Positions 12,271 to 24,634 of a stretch of 64,000 bases of DNA are shown here, one piece after another. Each line of letters opens with the position of its first letter. Positions within the stretch are counted from its first letter, which is position 1. Under the pieces are notes generated by a model. It did no database searches. It was not told where the DNA came from and saw only the letters and a program-made list of their open reading frames with translations. The position numbers were made by a program, and so were the translations under genes. The stretch covers positions 27,304,643 to 27,368,642 of the forward strand of contig NC_034010.1 of the NCBI RefSeq assembly GCF_000346465.2, in the 5' to 3' direction. The DNA is from Prunus persica (Eukaryota > Streptophyta > Magnoliopsida > Rosales > Rosaceae).

Positions 12271-14269
12271 ATGAGTTCAACAGTTTCAACATCTCGAGGA
12301 ATACATTCGCCCGCAAGGCTTGGCACATATGAATCGCCAGATGCTGGGGCGTCTGGCTCTTTTAGCCAGCTTGAACCAGACATCAATGACGGTGAAACAG
12401 AGTTACTCTCTGTATCCTGGAATCAGGACTATGGTTGCTTTTCTGCAGGCACAAGCAACGGTTTTCGTATCTTTAACTGCGAGCCTTTCAAGGAAACTTT
12501 TAGACGTGATTTGAAAAGTGGGGGATTCAAAATTGTGGAGATGCTGTTTCGATGCAACATTCTCGTACTTGTTGGAAGTGGAGACAATTCCCAATATCCA
12601 CCTAACAAGGTTATGATTTGGGATGATCATCAGAGCCGATGTATTGGTGAATTTTCATTCAGGTCTGAGGTTCGTTCAGTAAGATTAAGGCGTGATCGCA
12701 TAGTTGTTGTTCTTGAGCACAAGATATACGTTTACAACTTTATGGATCTGAAGCTGCTGCATCAGATTGAGACTGTAGCAAATCCTAGAGGATTGTGCTG
12801 CCTTTCACATCATCCAAATACATCTGTGCTGGCTTGCCCAGGCCTTCAACGAGGACAAGTTCGGATTGAACATTTTGGACTGAACATGACAAAGTTAATA
12901 AATGCTCATGATTCTCATATTGCATGCTTCACGTTAACAATGGATGGACTGCTTCTTGCTACTGCTAGTACAAAGGGTACTTTGATAAGAATCTTCAACA
13001 CAATGGATGGGACTCGCTTACAAGAGGTAGCATATTGCACTGTGAATATTATTGTTCTTCAAGTTTATGATGCATGGTTGGGGATTCAGTACTTGCAGCA
13101 ACATGCTGTGAAGTACTGAATAGAACAAAGGTTATTTGTATTTAGCCATAATTTTCTAGTATAAATAAATAAATATATATATATATATATATATATATTC
13201 TTTTATGTATGGGAGAAGTGGCGCCTACTAGTAAGTGTCTTTCTGAAAGAAAACACTGCATATATTTATCTCTTGCCTCCATGTAGGTACGCAGAGGAGT
13301 GGACAGAGCAGAAATTTACAGTATTGCTCTCTCTCCGAACGTCCAGTGGTTGGCAGCATCGAGTGACAAAGGTACTGTCCATATATTCAGCCTCAGAGTT
13401 AGAGTATTTGGGGAGGATTTGTCTGCCCATTCAAATTCTGCTCAAGGGCCAGCAATGTTTCAGCAGAATTCGTCAAATGCCCTAGATCCTCTTATTTCTC
13501 AAAACACTGGTGCTAATTCTAGTTCATCACTGGCTTTCATGAGAGGTAAGGCAATGTGCCAAAAGATAATTTTCAAGACTTTGGAGTTACTATGAGTCAT
13601 CTGCTTGGATACTTTGATCTCTGCTCTAAGTGTTTGAGGGGCATACATGTTTACTTCTCTAAAATTAACTCATGTTTCTGAACTTCGGTTTGGAGTTCTT
13701 TTGCAATTTTTTCCCCTTGAATGCTTCTTTAAGCGTTTTCTTCTAAAAATATCTAATCCTTATGAACAATTTTGCAGGGGTTTTACCTAAATATTTTAGC
13801 TCAGAATGGTCATTTGCTCAGTTCCACTTGCCAGAAGACACTCAATTCATTACCGCATTTGGTTCACAGAACACAGTCATCGTTGTTGGCTTGGATGGGA
13901 GGTATTGTCTCTGTTTGTATGAGTGCGCGTGTGTTTATGGTCGCCTAAAAGTTTTGGAACTATGGTCAAGTAAATATTCCTCGATGGTATATCTGGATTC
14001 ATGGATGGCTTTAACTCCAAATGACTTTAAATGAAGAATCTGACCCTGAACCAAAGACCTGAATGAGAGTGATATACAACATTAGTTAGTTCGATGCTTT
14101 TTTAAATAGTTGGACCAATTTTTTGTCTCCCTCCTTACCCTGCTCGCTGATTTTCTTCTCTCTCTGGTTTATCAGTTTCTACAGGTGCAGTTTTGATCCA
14201 GTTCATGGAGGTGAGATGTTGCAGCAGGAATACGTACGGTTTCTGAAAACTGACAGTAGGCCAAGATAG
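12271..14269 (+). CDS. ATG18: Autophagy-related protein 18 (PROPPIN, ATG18a-like)
   Basis: Exons 12271-13026, 13287-13545, 13778-13901 and 14176-14269 give 410 residues. ATG at 12271 is the first in-frame ATG after the leader acceptor. The protein is a seven-bladed WD40-like beta-propeller: [26 protein letters not shown] (blade 1, about 50-75), [52 protein letters not shown] and [25 protein letters not shown] are clear blades. The phosphoinositide-binding F/LRRG-type motif appears as VRRG at residues 253-256, formed across the exon 1/exon 2 junction. PROPPINs bind PI3P or PI(3,5)P2 and act with ATG2 in phagophore expansion. A loop of about 60 residues rich in Ser/Asn/Gln follows GTVHIFSL. It ends [18 protein letters not shown] microsatellite lies in intron 1 at about 13171-13198. 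Confidence 0.95.
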
Positions 14270-14840
14270 AGTTTGTTCGAATAATTCCTGGAGCTATCCA
14301 TTCTTTCATCCGGTGTACATATTGGCAATTTCTGAATATCTGTTGGATGTAAATATTTGGAAGTGTTGTGTTGTTCCTTCTTACCCTAAATCTGGTAAAA
14401 TAAAGCCAATTATAATACTTGTTATAATGCCAAATGTCAATGTGTATGAAACTCTTCCCCCTAATTTGCCTGATATATACTATCTTTGAGTAACTTTTTC
14501 AGCAAAGAAGCTGATAAACCCAAATATAAACTGGTTAGACTCTGAACTCTGAAACATTCTTGAGCTTGGTCATTCCTAAATGAAGTTGGATTGTCCTTTG
14601 TTATATAATTAGCTCATCCACAAAAGAAGCGAAATTTTCGATGTTTTGGATAATTTTTCAGAATCAGTAACAACTCATGTTTCATAACTGGTACCATGAC
14701 CATTTGATCTTATTTATTTATTTGTATCATCAGCAATCAAATAGGAAACCATGTGTCACAAGATATGAAAAGGGGCAGTTTATGGATTTTAAGTGCCGAC
14801 GATTACAAGGCCTGCCCGTCCAAGCTGAACTCTGATCAAG

Positions 14841-17550
14841 TTAAAGCTTTGATTTTACACTTGTCTGGTCATCAAGAACAAGCATCACTTTTCCAATGGC
14901 TTTCCTATCTTTGATGGCAGAAAACGCAAGATTGGCCTGTCATTTACAAGGCAATTGGTAGCAGCTCAGATAATCAATGTTTCACAATAACTTGAAATAA
15001 AAGCAGCAATCATGCACAATGAGCATGAATCTTAATCACACAACCAATATTTGACCAAGTTCCTTGAATAAATATACTAAAATATGGTTCAACATATGAT
15101 GAGTAATATACTTTGTCCAACTAGGGCTTCTGAGAACCTACTCTAAAGTTTCATACCTTCTTTCAACCCATCCAAACCCTTGTCTCTTCTAATTTGTTCG
15201 GGTGAAAGAACTAGTCCTACCCCCTGGTTTAGTCCACAACTTGACTTTCATTGCATAAAGTTTTGTGTCCATCAGGGATGAGGTGGCGGGTTTGGCTAGG
15301 TAACATAATGGAAATGTATTGGACTGCAAATCCTGGAATGACGGTTCGACCCCGTCCTTGGCTGCTTAAGACCGGAATTTTTCTAACGCTTAACAAGATT
15401 CGCACCAAAAAAAAAAAACTAAAATGGCTGTACAGAGCCTGAGCCTATTCTCATTGAAGAAGAAGAAGGAATGACCAGGGTAGAAAAAGGGAGAGCTAGC
15501 ACTTTCATTTTCAAGCCGAAGCCTGGAACTGATGAAGTAAAGTATTTCACCTTCTGAATGTTAAGGGGTTAAAAAAGAGTGTGAGGGAAAGAAAGCCCTT
15601 TGTCTCCACACAACACACCCCACACCACACCCACACCCCCCCCAAAAAAAAACCCACCCTCTGCACACGCCCTTATACTCAACAGACAACAACCAATGAT
15701 GGTGGCACATCTTCAAGCAAAAGCTTTGATCAATCTAAGATTGTACCTATGTTAAGGGGTTAAAAAAGAGTGTAAGGAAGTCCCTAACCTCTGGCAGGCA
15801 ATAAGTATGAGAGATGCGGATGGTGATCAAGCCTCTTGCCACCCAGGATAGTAGCTCCTTGAGTGAATCTTCAAGAACAGCTGGTCGATGAATTCTGTAG
15901 CTACCCCAGTAAAGTCCATGCACTGTCCAGTTCTGGTACAAAGTAATACATAAGTAGAAGGGCAACAGTTTGGAACCGAAAAATCAGGAACAAACAATAT
16001 ATTTCATGCCCATGTAATAAACACAATACAACACTAACTTGGTCTTCGGGGAAGTGAATCCCTTGTTTTAAAATATACAAATACACTGACTATTGACTAG
16101 TAAGGAGACAAATTCAGATACAGAGATTTCGTACACACTGTTTTTATTAAAGCCTTCTCCAATATGACTCTCATATATTTCAAGTAAGGATGGCTTCATA
16201 TACAGATGCCACAGGCTATGTGGTTGAAGCAGCCAGACTAGTCAGTTAACTGAGAATTGGTGCCTGTTACTGTTCAACCTTCAACTTGGTTCTAAATCAC
16301 AACTTTTTCTTCAAACTTTGAAAAAAACAAGTAAAAACTATTAATTGATCATTTCCAAATGACTTCTATAATTCTCAGTAAGCATTTCAATCCTTGGCAG
16401 GCTTTGATCATTTGAGCCAACAAATGCAACATTTTGGGGCTGGAGGGAAACAAACACTACCTTAACAAGGGCAATATTTGCAGGGATAACAGGGATCTCT
16501 CCACTGGCAAAGCCTATGACCAAAATGTTGGCCCCCCAACTCAAAACCTTCATGGCCTCTTTAGTAAGCTTGCCTCCAACTGGATCATACAAAACGTCAA
16601 CCCCTTTAAGCTTTCTGGTTTTCAAGAAGTCCTTGACACTTTGGATAAGATTCTGAGTGCTCGAGTCCACGACATGATCAACACCCAATGACTTCAAATA
16701 CTGCACCTTCTCAGCTCCCCTGGAGATTTCAGCACCCAAATAACACAAACTCCATTTGTAAATGCATCAAATTGAAAGCAAAAAGCAATCCCAATTCCCA
16801 CAAAACAAAAACAATGAGGGGATGAAATAAGTTGAAGTACCTAGCAACAGCAATAACAATGGCTCCAACAACCTTGCCAATCTGTACAGCTGCAAGACCA
16901 ACACCTCCAGCTGCACCAAGAACCAGCAATACCTACAAATAAACACAAAAACTCATACACAAAACAAATACAGACAGAAACAAATACAAATGAAGATCAT
17001 CATAAATATAAGTACTTGGCCGGAGGTCAAATTGGCCCGGTGAACAAGAGCCACGTGTGATGTCCCAAATGCAACAGGCAGTGCACCAGCAGCTACCAGA
17101 TCACACCCCTCTGGCACTCCAAACCTTCAATCATCAACATTCCCACATCAATAAACAAGAGAGAGGGAGAGAGAGAGAGAGATGGGGTAGCTGAACTCAC
17201 AGCTCGGTCTGGTCGGCGACGATGAATTGGGCAAAGGAGCCGAGGGCGGCAAAAGAGCAAACAGGGTCGCCGACTTTGAACTTGGAGACAGAAGGTCCCA
17301 CGGCGTCGACGACGCCGGAATAGTCAGAGCCAGGGATGAAAGGGAGGGGTGGCTTCTCTTGGTACTTGCCCAATATCTGTAGATAATTGGCGTAGTTCAA
17401 GCTCGTAGCTTTCACCCTCACCCTCGCCGATGTGGGAGACACCAATTCAGGAATTGGATGATTCTTCTCCACCACTATTGCTTTCTCTGCTCCTCCTCCT
17501 GAAATGGGTGCTGTTGGGTCTCCCAATTTTCTGCAAACCAGAGCCTCCAT
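14841..17550 (-). CDS. Quinone-oxidoreductase-like MDR protein (zinc-type alcohol dehydrogenase superfamily)
   Basis: Exons, in transcript order: 17550-17201, 17124-17016, 16932-16841, 16719-16461, 15932-15789 and 14936-14841; 349 residues. The N-terminal GroES-like domain shows FIPGSDYSGVVDAVGPSV and the Rossmann domain has VLLVLGAAGGVGLAAVQIGK at 154-173, the NADP-binding AxxGxxG region typical of the QOR class. YDPVGG and the C-terminal ISHTYCLPEANLAFSAIKDRKAIGKVMLV complete the fold. The catalytic zinc ligands of true alcohol dehydrogenases are not evident, so NADPH-dependent quinone or enone reduction is the family expectation. The substrate is unknown. The last intron is 852 bp and holds a mitochondrial-type tRNA-Cys sequence. 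The gene is divergent from the alpha/beta hydrolase, with only 252 bp between the start codons. No clear organelle signal is seen at the N-terminus. Confidence 0.93.
15294..15365 (+). pseudogene. Mitochondrial-type tRNA-Cys(GCA)-like sequence in an intron
   Basis: The stretch begins GGCTAGGTAACATAATGG, has the anticodon loop CTGCAAA (anticodon GCA) and a T arm GACGG-TTCGACC-CCGTC. This matches my memory of the native plant mitochondrial trnC gene and is unlike nuclear or plastid tRNA-Cys. The acceptor stem GGCTAGG pairs with CTTGGCT, with GU pairs at several positions; I would expect the mitochondrial copy to end CTTGGCC, so one change is suspected. It lies in the last intron of the QOR-like gene, on the opposite strand to it. 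An A run at about 15408-15418 lies about 45 bp downstream. It is probably a nuclear insert of organelle DNA or a retroposed tRNA; transcription is unlikely. Confidence 0.65.
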
Positions 17551-17802
17551 TGTCTTTCTCCTCGGGAATTTGGCTTCAATCTTCTTATATTAAAAAGATC
17601 AAATTGTGGGAAATTTTAACTGACTTTCTTTGTTTCTGCGTTAATAATGCAAGTACGTCGTCGTTTTCCTTCCTGAAGGAAAACAGAAAAATGAAAGTTT
17701 CTTTCTTTTATTACTTGTTATATATTTTATTTTAAATAGCAGTTTTATCCATGTGCTTAAAATTCAGGTGAGGGGGTTGAGATCGAAGGCGCCAAAATCC
17801 AT
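17551..17802. promoter_or_regulatory. Short bidirectional intergenic promoter region
   Basis: Only 252 bp separate the start codon of the QOR-like gene (minus strand) from that of the alpha/beta hydrolase (plus strand), so both promoters and 5' leaders must lie here or overlap. The right half is T/A-rich, with TATATATTTTATTTTAAAT at about 17729. No single TATA box or cis element can be assigned to either gene. Confidence 0.55.
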
Positions 17803-20242
17803 ATGGGGAGCAGAGCAGGGGTTTGGGTTGGGGTGTGCCCGGACTTGGTCTTGCTTAAGAATTGTAGCAAAGTTTCAAGCTTTCATGGCGGCAACAACAT
17901 CAGCTTAAGCTTTCCTTCAAGATTTGGTTCAGATACCAAATGTCCCACCAGTCTTAAATGTTTCCCACTCGCTTCTGCTTCTTCACTCAGTGGCTCCGGT
18001 GCCCAATACGCTGGTTCTGGTATCAAAATTTTGATCTTTATGCATTTCTGCTCTTCTTCACGCATGTAACATGCTTTTTCTTCATCAAATTCTTCATTCC
18101 TGCTTTGTTTTATGTTTTTGATTAACCAAACCAATCAGTTGGTATTTTAAATGTACTATGGGGTTGTCTTTCTTGTTACTTGTTAGTAAATCTTGTGTGT
18201 GCGTGTGTGTGTGTGTTTGTGTGTTTGCGCTCTGACTTTAAATCTCCACCAGAGCAATTGCTGGATGTGCAAACAAAGCAGAAAAGGAAGGGGATAGCTG
18301 GCATTGATCAAGATGAATTAGTGGATCCTAAATTTTTAGCTGACCCGGATAGTTGTTTTTGTGAGTTCAGAGGAGTGGAGATACACCACAAGGTGTATGA
18401 TGCACAATCACAGGCACATGAGGCTGAGGCCCTCTGTAGCCAGACTAAGAAGGTTGGTCTTCCTATGATTTTATTACATGGTTTTGGTGCCTCAGTTTTC
18501 TCGTGGAATCGAGTTATGAAACCGTTAGCAGAGATCATTGGTTCCAAAGTTGTTGCCTTTGATAGACCAGCCTTTGGGTTGACATCAAGGGTAAACCTTT
18601 TTGGGCATTCATCATCTGGAAATGGGGAACCAAGACCTATAAATCCATATTCCATGGCATTTGCAGTGCTTGCTACCTTATACTTCATTGATTTTCTCGC
18701 AGCCGAGAAGGCAATTCTAGTGGGGTATGTACTCAAATCATTATCTTTTGGTACTGCTATTGAGATTAAGTCTCATTTTGTACCTTTTGGCTATATATAA
18801 ATTCTTTTAGGAGAAAGAATAAAATTTCACAATCATTGTGATCATCTCATAAGTATTTTAATTTTTAAATTAGGCATTCAGCTGGTTGTCTTGTAGCAGT
18901 TGATGCATATTATAAAGCTCCAGAACGTGTTGCTGCTATGATCCTTGTTGCCCCAGCAATTTTTGCCCCACGTACTATTAAAAAGGGTGTCAAGGGATCT
19001 CAATCAGGAGAAGATAACCAGACTGAAGAAGATAGCTCAAATTCAATAAATCTAGGGAATCCATTTATCCAGCTTTTCAGGATGTTGTCCAAGTTTGCCA
19101 AATTTATTTCACAGGCAATAATGCTAGTGGTGAAGGGGATGGTAGGCATGTTTAGCTCTTTGTACAAGAAATTCTTGTCAGCTGTTCTACGCTCTTCCTT
19201 TGCTGTAATGCTAGTAAGGAATTTCTCTTTTGACTCAATTTCAAACTGCATTCAGTTTGATTTTTCCAGATACTCTCAAATTGATCGAGTGTTCCAGCCA
19301 ACCAAAGAAAAATATCAAATGGCTAAGACTATGTTGAAAACATCTTGTTCATATATTCTGATTAGTCCAGTATAAGGGTTGTATAACTGATATTCTTTTT
19401 TCTTGCATATTATTGTTTTTCTTTGTGATATTTTTCTGCCCCTTTTTAAAGATACTTGTGCTACATCTGACAGTGACTTACCACATGATTCTCAGGTGAG
19501 GATGGTTATTGATAAATTTGGTGTCACTGCTGTTAGGAATGCATGGTATGACGCGAATCAAGTCACGGAACATGTCATACAAGGTTATACAAAGGTTATT
19601 ATCTTTAATAGTTTTGCCTTCTCTTTTGTTTTTGATTTTGGGGGAGCATAGTGCTCACCTGGATGTTAGTTCACATGCAGCCTTTGAGGGTTAAGGGTTG
19701 GGACAAGGCACTTGTGGAGTACACAGCAGCCATGCTTACAGACACATCATCTGAATCAAAGCCACCACTGGCAAAAAGACTTCATGAAATCTCATGTCCT
19801 GGTAACAGTTATAACCCTATAAATTTCCCACCTAGTGTTAAAATGGGTTGAAGCATGTATTGAAAAATATGTCAATTGGAAGGAAAGAGACTTAAACAAC
19901 TAAAAAGAAAGTCCCCTTAGACCAGAAAAGTAGTTTTTCTTTTCCCTAGTGTCCGAGATGCCTTGTAATTCATGTTGAAGAAGAAACATGTAACGTTAAT
20001 TCTAGTCATTCTCTCTTTGAATCCCAGTCTTGATTGTTACGGGTGATAATGACCGAATTGTCCCCTCGTGGAATGCTGAGAGACTTTCACGAGCCATACC
20101 TGGATCTTGCCTTGAAGTTATAAAGCATTGTGGGCACTTGCCACACGAAGAGAAAGTTGATGAGTTTGTTTCAATAGTGAAGAAATTTCTGTACAGAGCT
20201 TTGGAAGATTCTGAGGAGCAACATCTACAAGTTGTAGTGTGA
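17803..20242 (+). CDS. Alpha/beta hydrolase fold protein, probably plastid-targeted
   Basis: Exons 17803-18019, 18253-18724, 18874-19213, 19496-19594, 19681-19801 and 20028-20242 give 487 residues. About 70 N-terminal residues are rich in Ser, hydroxylated and basic residues with few acids (CFPLASASSLSGSG), resembling a plastid transit peptide. The hydrolase core has the oxyanion segment LLHGFGASVFSWN, the nucleophile elbow GHSAG at 230-234 (Ser232, with the Gly codon split by an intron), a long lid from about 255 to 345 with a hydrophobic amphipathic stretch (FAKFISQAIMLVVKGMVGMF), the acid region VTGDNDRIVP (Asp423 or Asp425) and the catalytic His in HCGHLP (about 453). The triad is complete, so an active esterase or lipase-like enzyme is likely; the substrate is unknown. 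An alternative exon between 19270 and 19495 cannot be excluded, but joining GTGAGGATGG at 19496 to exon 3 preserves frame. Confidence 0.92.
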
Positions 20243-20761
20243 AGTTTGTCTCCTATATCCCATGCTACTATGTCACGGGGAAAATTGGCTGGCTCGATCA
20301 GGCAAACTAACTTAAGGATGTTGTCAGTCTATATCTGAAGAACTTGGGACGTCGGAAAATAGTCTGGCCAGGAAATGGGAAATACCCATAAATCGAAGTA
20401 TATAATACAGCAGGTGTAATACCCTCCATGTTAATATTTCTGCTTCACTCGGTCACTTGGACATTCAGTAGTTGTAATACCAGTGATTTGAGTGTGTCAA
20501 TTGTTGTCTCTTGATAGACAAGTACTGAGATTAGTAAAACTGCAATTTTCCTTTTGATCTGTGCAATAAGCGACCAATAGTCTTGTCATTTGATATTATA
20601 TGTAATGGAGCAAGACCCTCTGCACATTCTTGTTCTTTACTAAGATCATTATCTGAGAAAGGAGTTTAACTGCATTAATGGGACAACCAAGTTTAAGTAG
20701 TGGACTTTTATACTGCAGTAATTTGATACAACATAATTACCGATGCTAATTACAAACTTGG

Positions 20762-22001
20762 TTAAAAAGGAGGATCAGTTGATATGGTGAGACTAGCATC
20801 TTGTAATCCTGAAGGCACATCAAATCCTGACATAAAGTCATCACCGAAGATCACAGCACCGGCCGCCAGCGCTCCAGCACCCATTCCCATTCCAAAACCC
20901 GGTGCCCCTCTACGACCAGGCGGTGCTCCAGATGATGGCATATTAACATAGGTATCCGACATTCTATCTGTTCTTGGGATAAAAGTGGGTATGTACCCAA
21001 CATTAGAAGGTGGGGGAGGTGGTGGCGGAGTTTTGGGCGGCTCATAGCTTGGTCCACTTGCTGGCGGGTAGCTTGGTCCGCTGGATGGCCGGTAACTTGG
21101 TCCGCCTGATGGTGGGTGGCTTGGTCCAACTGCATATGGGTTGGAATAGTTTGTAGGGGAAGGCCTTGGATGTGCATATGGAGAATTGATACGGAGCTGA
21201 CTTTCTGGCCTTTGGTGTGGCGCTAGAGGTTGAAATGTTGGTGCAGACCCATCTCCAATAGCCAAGGTGATGGTATTGCTGAGATCCGTAGGTCCTCCCT
21301 CACTGCCTGCAAAAACAGAGTTATTAGTCAATAATCACATCAATTCCATCGAAATAGTTGGACTGTGATCCAAACTATATGTCAAGGATCATGTTGCCAT
21401 CAAACTTCAACCATGAAACGCATATATGAGGGACTGAATTTATACAAGAAACTTAAACTGGAAAAAAAAAAAAAAACAGGAGTTGCATAAGAAACATTGG
21501 ATCTTTCAGAGCTTCTGAAGAACACCCCCATGAATTATGAATACCTGTGTATGAGCTTCGAGCTTCCATGTCCTCAGATATACGTATTGAAACATCTACG
21601 AATCCTTGAGGCTTGTTGGAGTTCTTTTTCCGCAATTGATAGCTCCCAACTTCTTCAGCTCCTTGTCTTGAAGCCTCAGAATTCTTGTTATGCTTAGCCA
21701 GAAACTCTCTCAAGACAATAGTTGCTGTACCCTGAAGCCTCTCTCTGAGGAATATAGGCTCTCTGCTGTACACTTCAATGTGCAGCGCCAGATCCTTCAA
21801 GTTCGACTCTGAGTCCTCAACCAAGGTAGCAAACTTGGTTTTCCATACTGGATTTGCATTTCCAGATGCATCAATCTTGGTGCAGTATTTGTTATTCGGG
21901 TTAGTCCACCCAACGGCATACCATTGGAGCTTCCATAAGGAAGACGAACGCCGGAGCCCCCTAGCAGATATCAGGCACACTTCAACCCAGAGTTTCCCCA
22001 T
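20762..22001 (-). CDS. C2-domain protein, SRC2-like
   Basis: Two exons, 22001-21545 and 21306-20762, give 333 residues. A single N-terminal C2 domain (about 5-135) starts LWVEVCLISARGLRRSSSLWKLQWYAVGWTNP and continues through NPVWKTKF and LHIEVYSREP. The centre (about 190-270) is rich in Pro, Ser, Tyr and Gly with repeats of the form GPSYxP, including a run of seven prolines. The C-terminus has a Gly/Ala/Met-rich hydrophobic segment (GAGALAAGAVIFGDDF). C2 plus a Pro-rich middle and a hydrophobic Gly-rich end is the SRC2 (soybean cold-regulated) plan. SRC2 proteins are associated with membranes, storage vacuole trafficking and RBOHF activation in cold. Canonical calcium-binding Asp residues are scarce, so calcium binding is doubtful. 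The start at 22001 is the first ATG in the frame. Confidence 0.88.
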
Positions 22002-22556
22002 ACCAAGCAAATTGAAGAAAGAGAGAAATGGAGAGAACTTTCTTGTGCAAGGTTGTCTTAGGATAAAGTTTATATGAAGAACAAGAAGGGAAGCTGTTTT
22101 GCATTATCTTGATGGCTACTTTACTTTGGTGGTGAGATAATTTTTATACCCGAGCAGCATTATGGGGTAACCCCTTTTGTCAAACTTCTTTTCCCCAGCA
22201 AAAGTGCATCACAGATGGGCAGGAATCTGTAATTAATAAATAGAAAACGTACAGGAGAATACTGTAGGGAATATGACTAAAATGGTCATGTGTTAACAGT
22301 GAAACTACTTTACAATAGTTTACATGATCTTGACTTTTAACCCATGGAAGGGTGGGTAGGGTCTAACAATCAAATTACCAGATTACAAGTAAACTAGCCT
22401 CCTCCCTCCAGGAAAAAGAAAAAGAGAGCCCATTTTGGCTCTTTTGTTACAATTTGATTATGCAACATCTTCAAGCCAAAATGGAGACAACCAACCGAGC
22501 ACACAAAAATCTTCTCATCTTGGTGCTTCAGCCAAGTTAAAAACAGCGGCTCAACT

Positions 22557-23951
22557 TCATGATTTCATGGTCTTGGAATATGGCAAGGTCTTCGAAAGTG
22601 GTGGAACTAACAATAGCTTTCGACCGGCACGTTTAACAATCTGGTTGTCTTGAGGATTAGTTGAAACGCTACTCCTCGTATACATCATTGCAGTGGAGCC
22701 TAAAATGTCATCCCCAAAACCGCACACTTTGAAGAATGATCTGAAATAAAGATTGACAGCAGATATTTATCCTCTCAATCACAATCACATTGTAAGGGGG
22801 AAACTTTGTTCGGCAAAGCATTGAGTCAGATTGGTATGATTAGTTACCTCTCATTCTCTGAGCAAAGGGCTGCTATGTCATAGATGTCTCTACTTGTGAG
22901 CATTCTGCACTAAGTATTGAAATACTTTTTAAACACCACAAAAAGGGCATCTTTATTTCAGGATGTTACATACAATCCCTAGAGTTCAAACAAGCTACTA
23001 GCTAGTCAATGTTACAAGTCCTATAATTCTGAAAAAGCAACAGTAAAGCAAAAAACTTGAGAGAGAAAAATAAAGAAAGAATAGTGAACCTTATGATTCT
23101 TTTAACTATCATCCTGCCAATTCCCATTCCCCGCAATGAAGGAAGCACCTGGAAGACACTGAAGCACATCTATATCAATACTTCCCAAGTTCAACACTTT
23201 CTCTTGGAAATTAAACTCAGAAGAAGATTAATCACAAAACCAATTTGATTTGATTGATATATACCATGACATCGTAGATGGAGGCAGTGAGTCCAAGATC
23301 AGAAACTGCACGCCCAAACCCAACCAATTGACTGTTCAATGGGGTAACAGGCATCACCACATTCTGCAACAACTCTCCAAAACCCACTATCTTCTTCTTC
23401 TGCTGCTGCTGCTTTTCCTTCAAAAATGATGAAGAGCAACCAATCACATCATTTGGCTTGCAGAAGACTGAGACCAAGACTGAACTGTGGGAGAGAGCGA
23501 CGCGCAGCTTGTGCAAGTCCACAGCTTCAACGACGCAGCGGCCACCGCCGGCGTCCACGTAATTGGGGAAACGGTGGCATGAGAGGTTGCACGCGATGAA
23601 GAGGTCACTGAGGTCATCTGGGTTCACATGGGATGGGTTTGTGGATATGAAAACTGGGACCAGGGCTTGCAGGGTTGCTGGTGCTTTTGGTTTCGATTCT
23701 GATGGCGTTTTCATGGTTTTTTCCATTTGGATTTTGCCGCCTCTGCTTCTTCTGCTCACCCATTTTAGCTCCATGGTTTTCTTGGTCGTGTGACCCTCTA
23801 CTATATGCATGGGCATAGCAGCTGCTGCTGCTGTAGCTGCAGCTGCACTAATCTCCATTTCTTTGTCTTTCTCTCTCTCTCTGCAATTTTTAGTGAATCG
23901 TTCGTCCTCTGGAATGGAAGATAATGTTGTTGAGTGTATTCCTGAACTCAT
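22557..23951 (-). CDS. GCN5-related N-acetyltransferase, plastid GNAT type
   Basis: Exons 23951-23265, 23148-23090, 22904-22848 and 22740-22557 give up to 328 residues. If translation begins at the later Met before EISAAAA (about 23859), the product is 298 residues. The N-terminus is Ala-rich and basic (WVSRRSRGGK) as in transit peptides. The GNAT fold is visible as LFIACNLSCHRFP, VDLHKLRVALSHSSVLVSVF, GFGRAVSDLGLTASIYDVMVLPSLRGMGIGRMIVKRII (acetyl-CoA motif A, R235-G240) and DIYDIAALCSENERSFFKVCGFGDD (motif B). This order matches the plant plastid GNAT family that acetylates lysines and protein N-termini (the NSI/GNAT1-3 relatives). A lysine/glutamine run (KEKQQQQKKK) interrupts the first half of the domain. 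The C-terminal 45 residues after MMYTR are basic and unrecognised. Confidence 0.88.
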
Positions 23952-24634
23952 AAACTTGCAAAGTGGTTTGCAAATCCAAATGAAATCCGAAAAGTCAAAA
24001 ATGCCCTTACTGTTTTCATGATATGGTAGGGTGAAAACGCCACTATCTATTTTACCTATTCACGAATTCACCCCAAGGTCTGTCTGTTGTCTTTCTCGAA
24101 ACTATTAGCAAATTGCCAATTGGTCCTTTTGCGCTAGACGACAGTAGTTTAGCTAAACCTTTAGATTGCTGCCACTTGTACGGTTCGATCTTCATTCATC
24201 CTCTTCTTAGACCTTTCCCGCGGCCCAGCGCTCTCCGTAAAGAAATTTTTTACAGAAAAAACCTGAAACCGACCCGGATTCTGCTATTCTGCCATCTAAC
24301 TAAAAGGTCCAATTTTTGAAAAGACTTGAACAAGAAGACATGGAAAACCCCAATCTCCATACAAATTTTTATAGTGAGATTGTGAACCAATGTGTATGGT
24401 TATGAATATGAATAAAAGCTACTCCTCAGTCAAGACAACATTATCAATCAAAAGTTAACAATTGGAAGCAGCACGGCATGGATTTTATAGGAAAAACCAA
24501 AAACAAAAGCAACTTCATCACACCATTAGTTCATAAAAGCAAAGGATAGCAATAAGGTCTCATGTTCTGAGGAAAGAAACATACGATACTACGGAAAGCA
24601 TGTTTATTCATGTAAAGTACTCATAAAGCCTGCC
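23952..24634. other. Intergenic region between GNAT and bromodomain genes
   Basis: About 680 bp holding the GNAT promoter/leader on its left side (short CT runs just inside the gene) and the 3' UTR of the bromodomain gene on its right. No gene or repeat was found. Confidence 0.5.

Noticed and set aside
15581..15763. C/A-rich stretch resembling a telomere-like or CRISPR-like repeat
   Set aside because: It is simple CACA/CCCC sequence in an intron with no regular unit and no TTTAGGG repeat.
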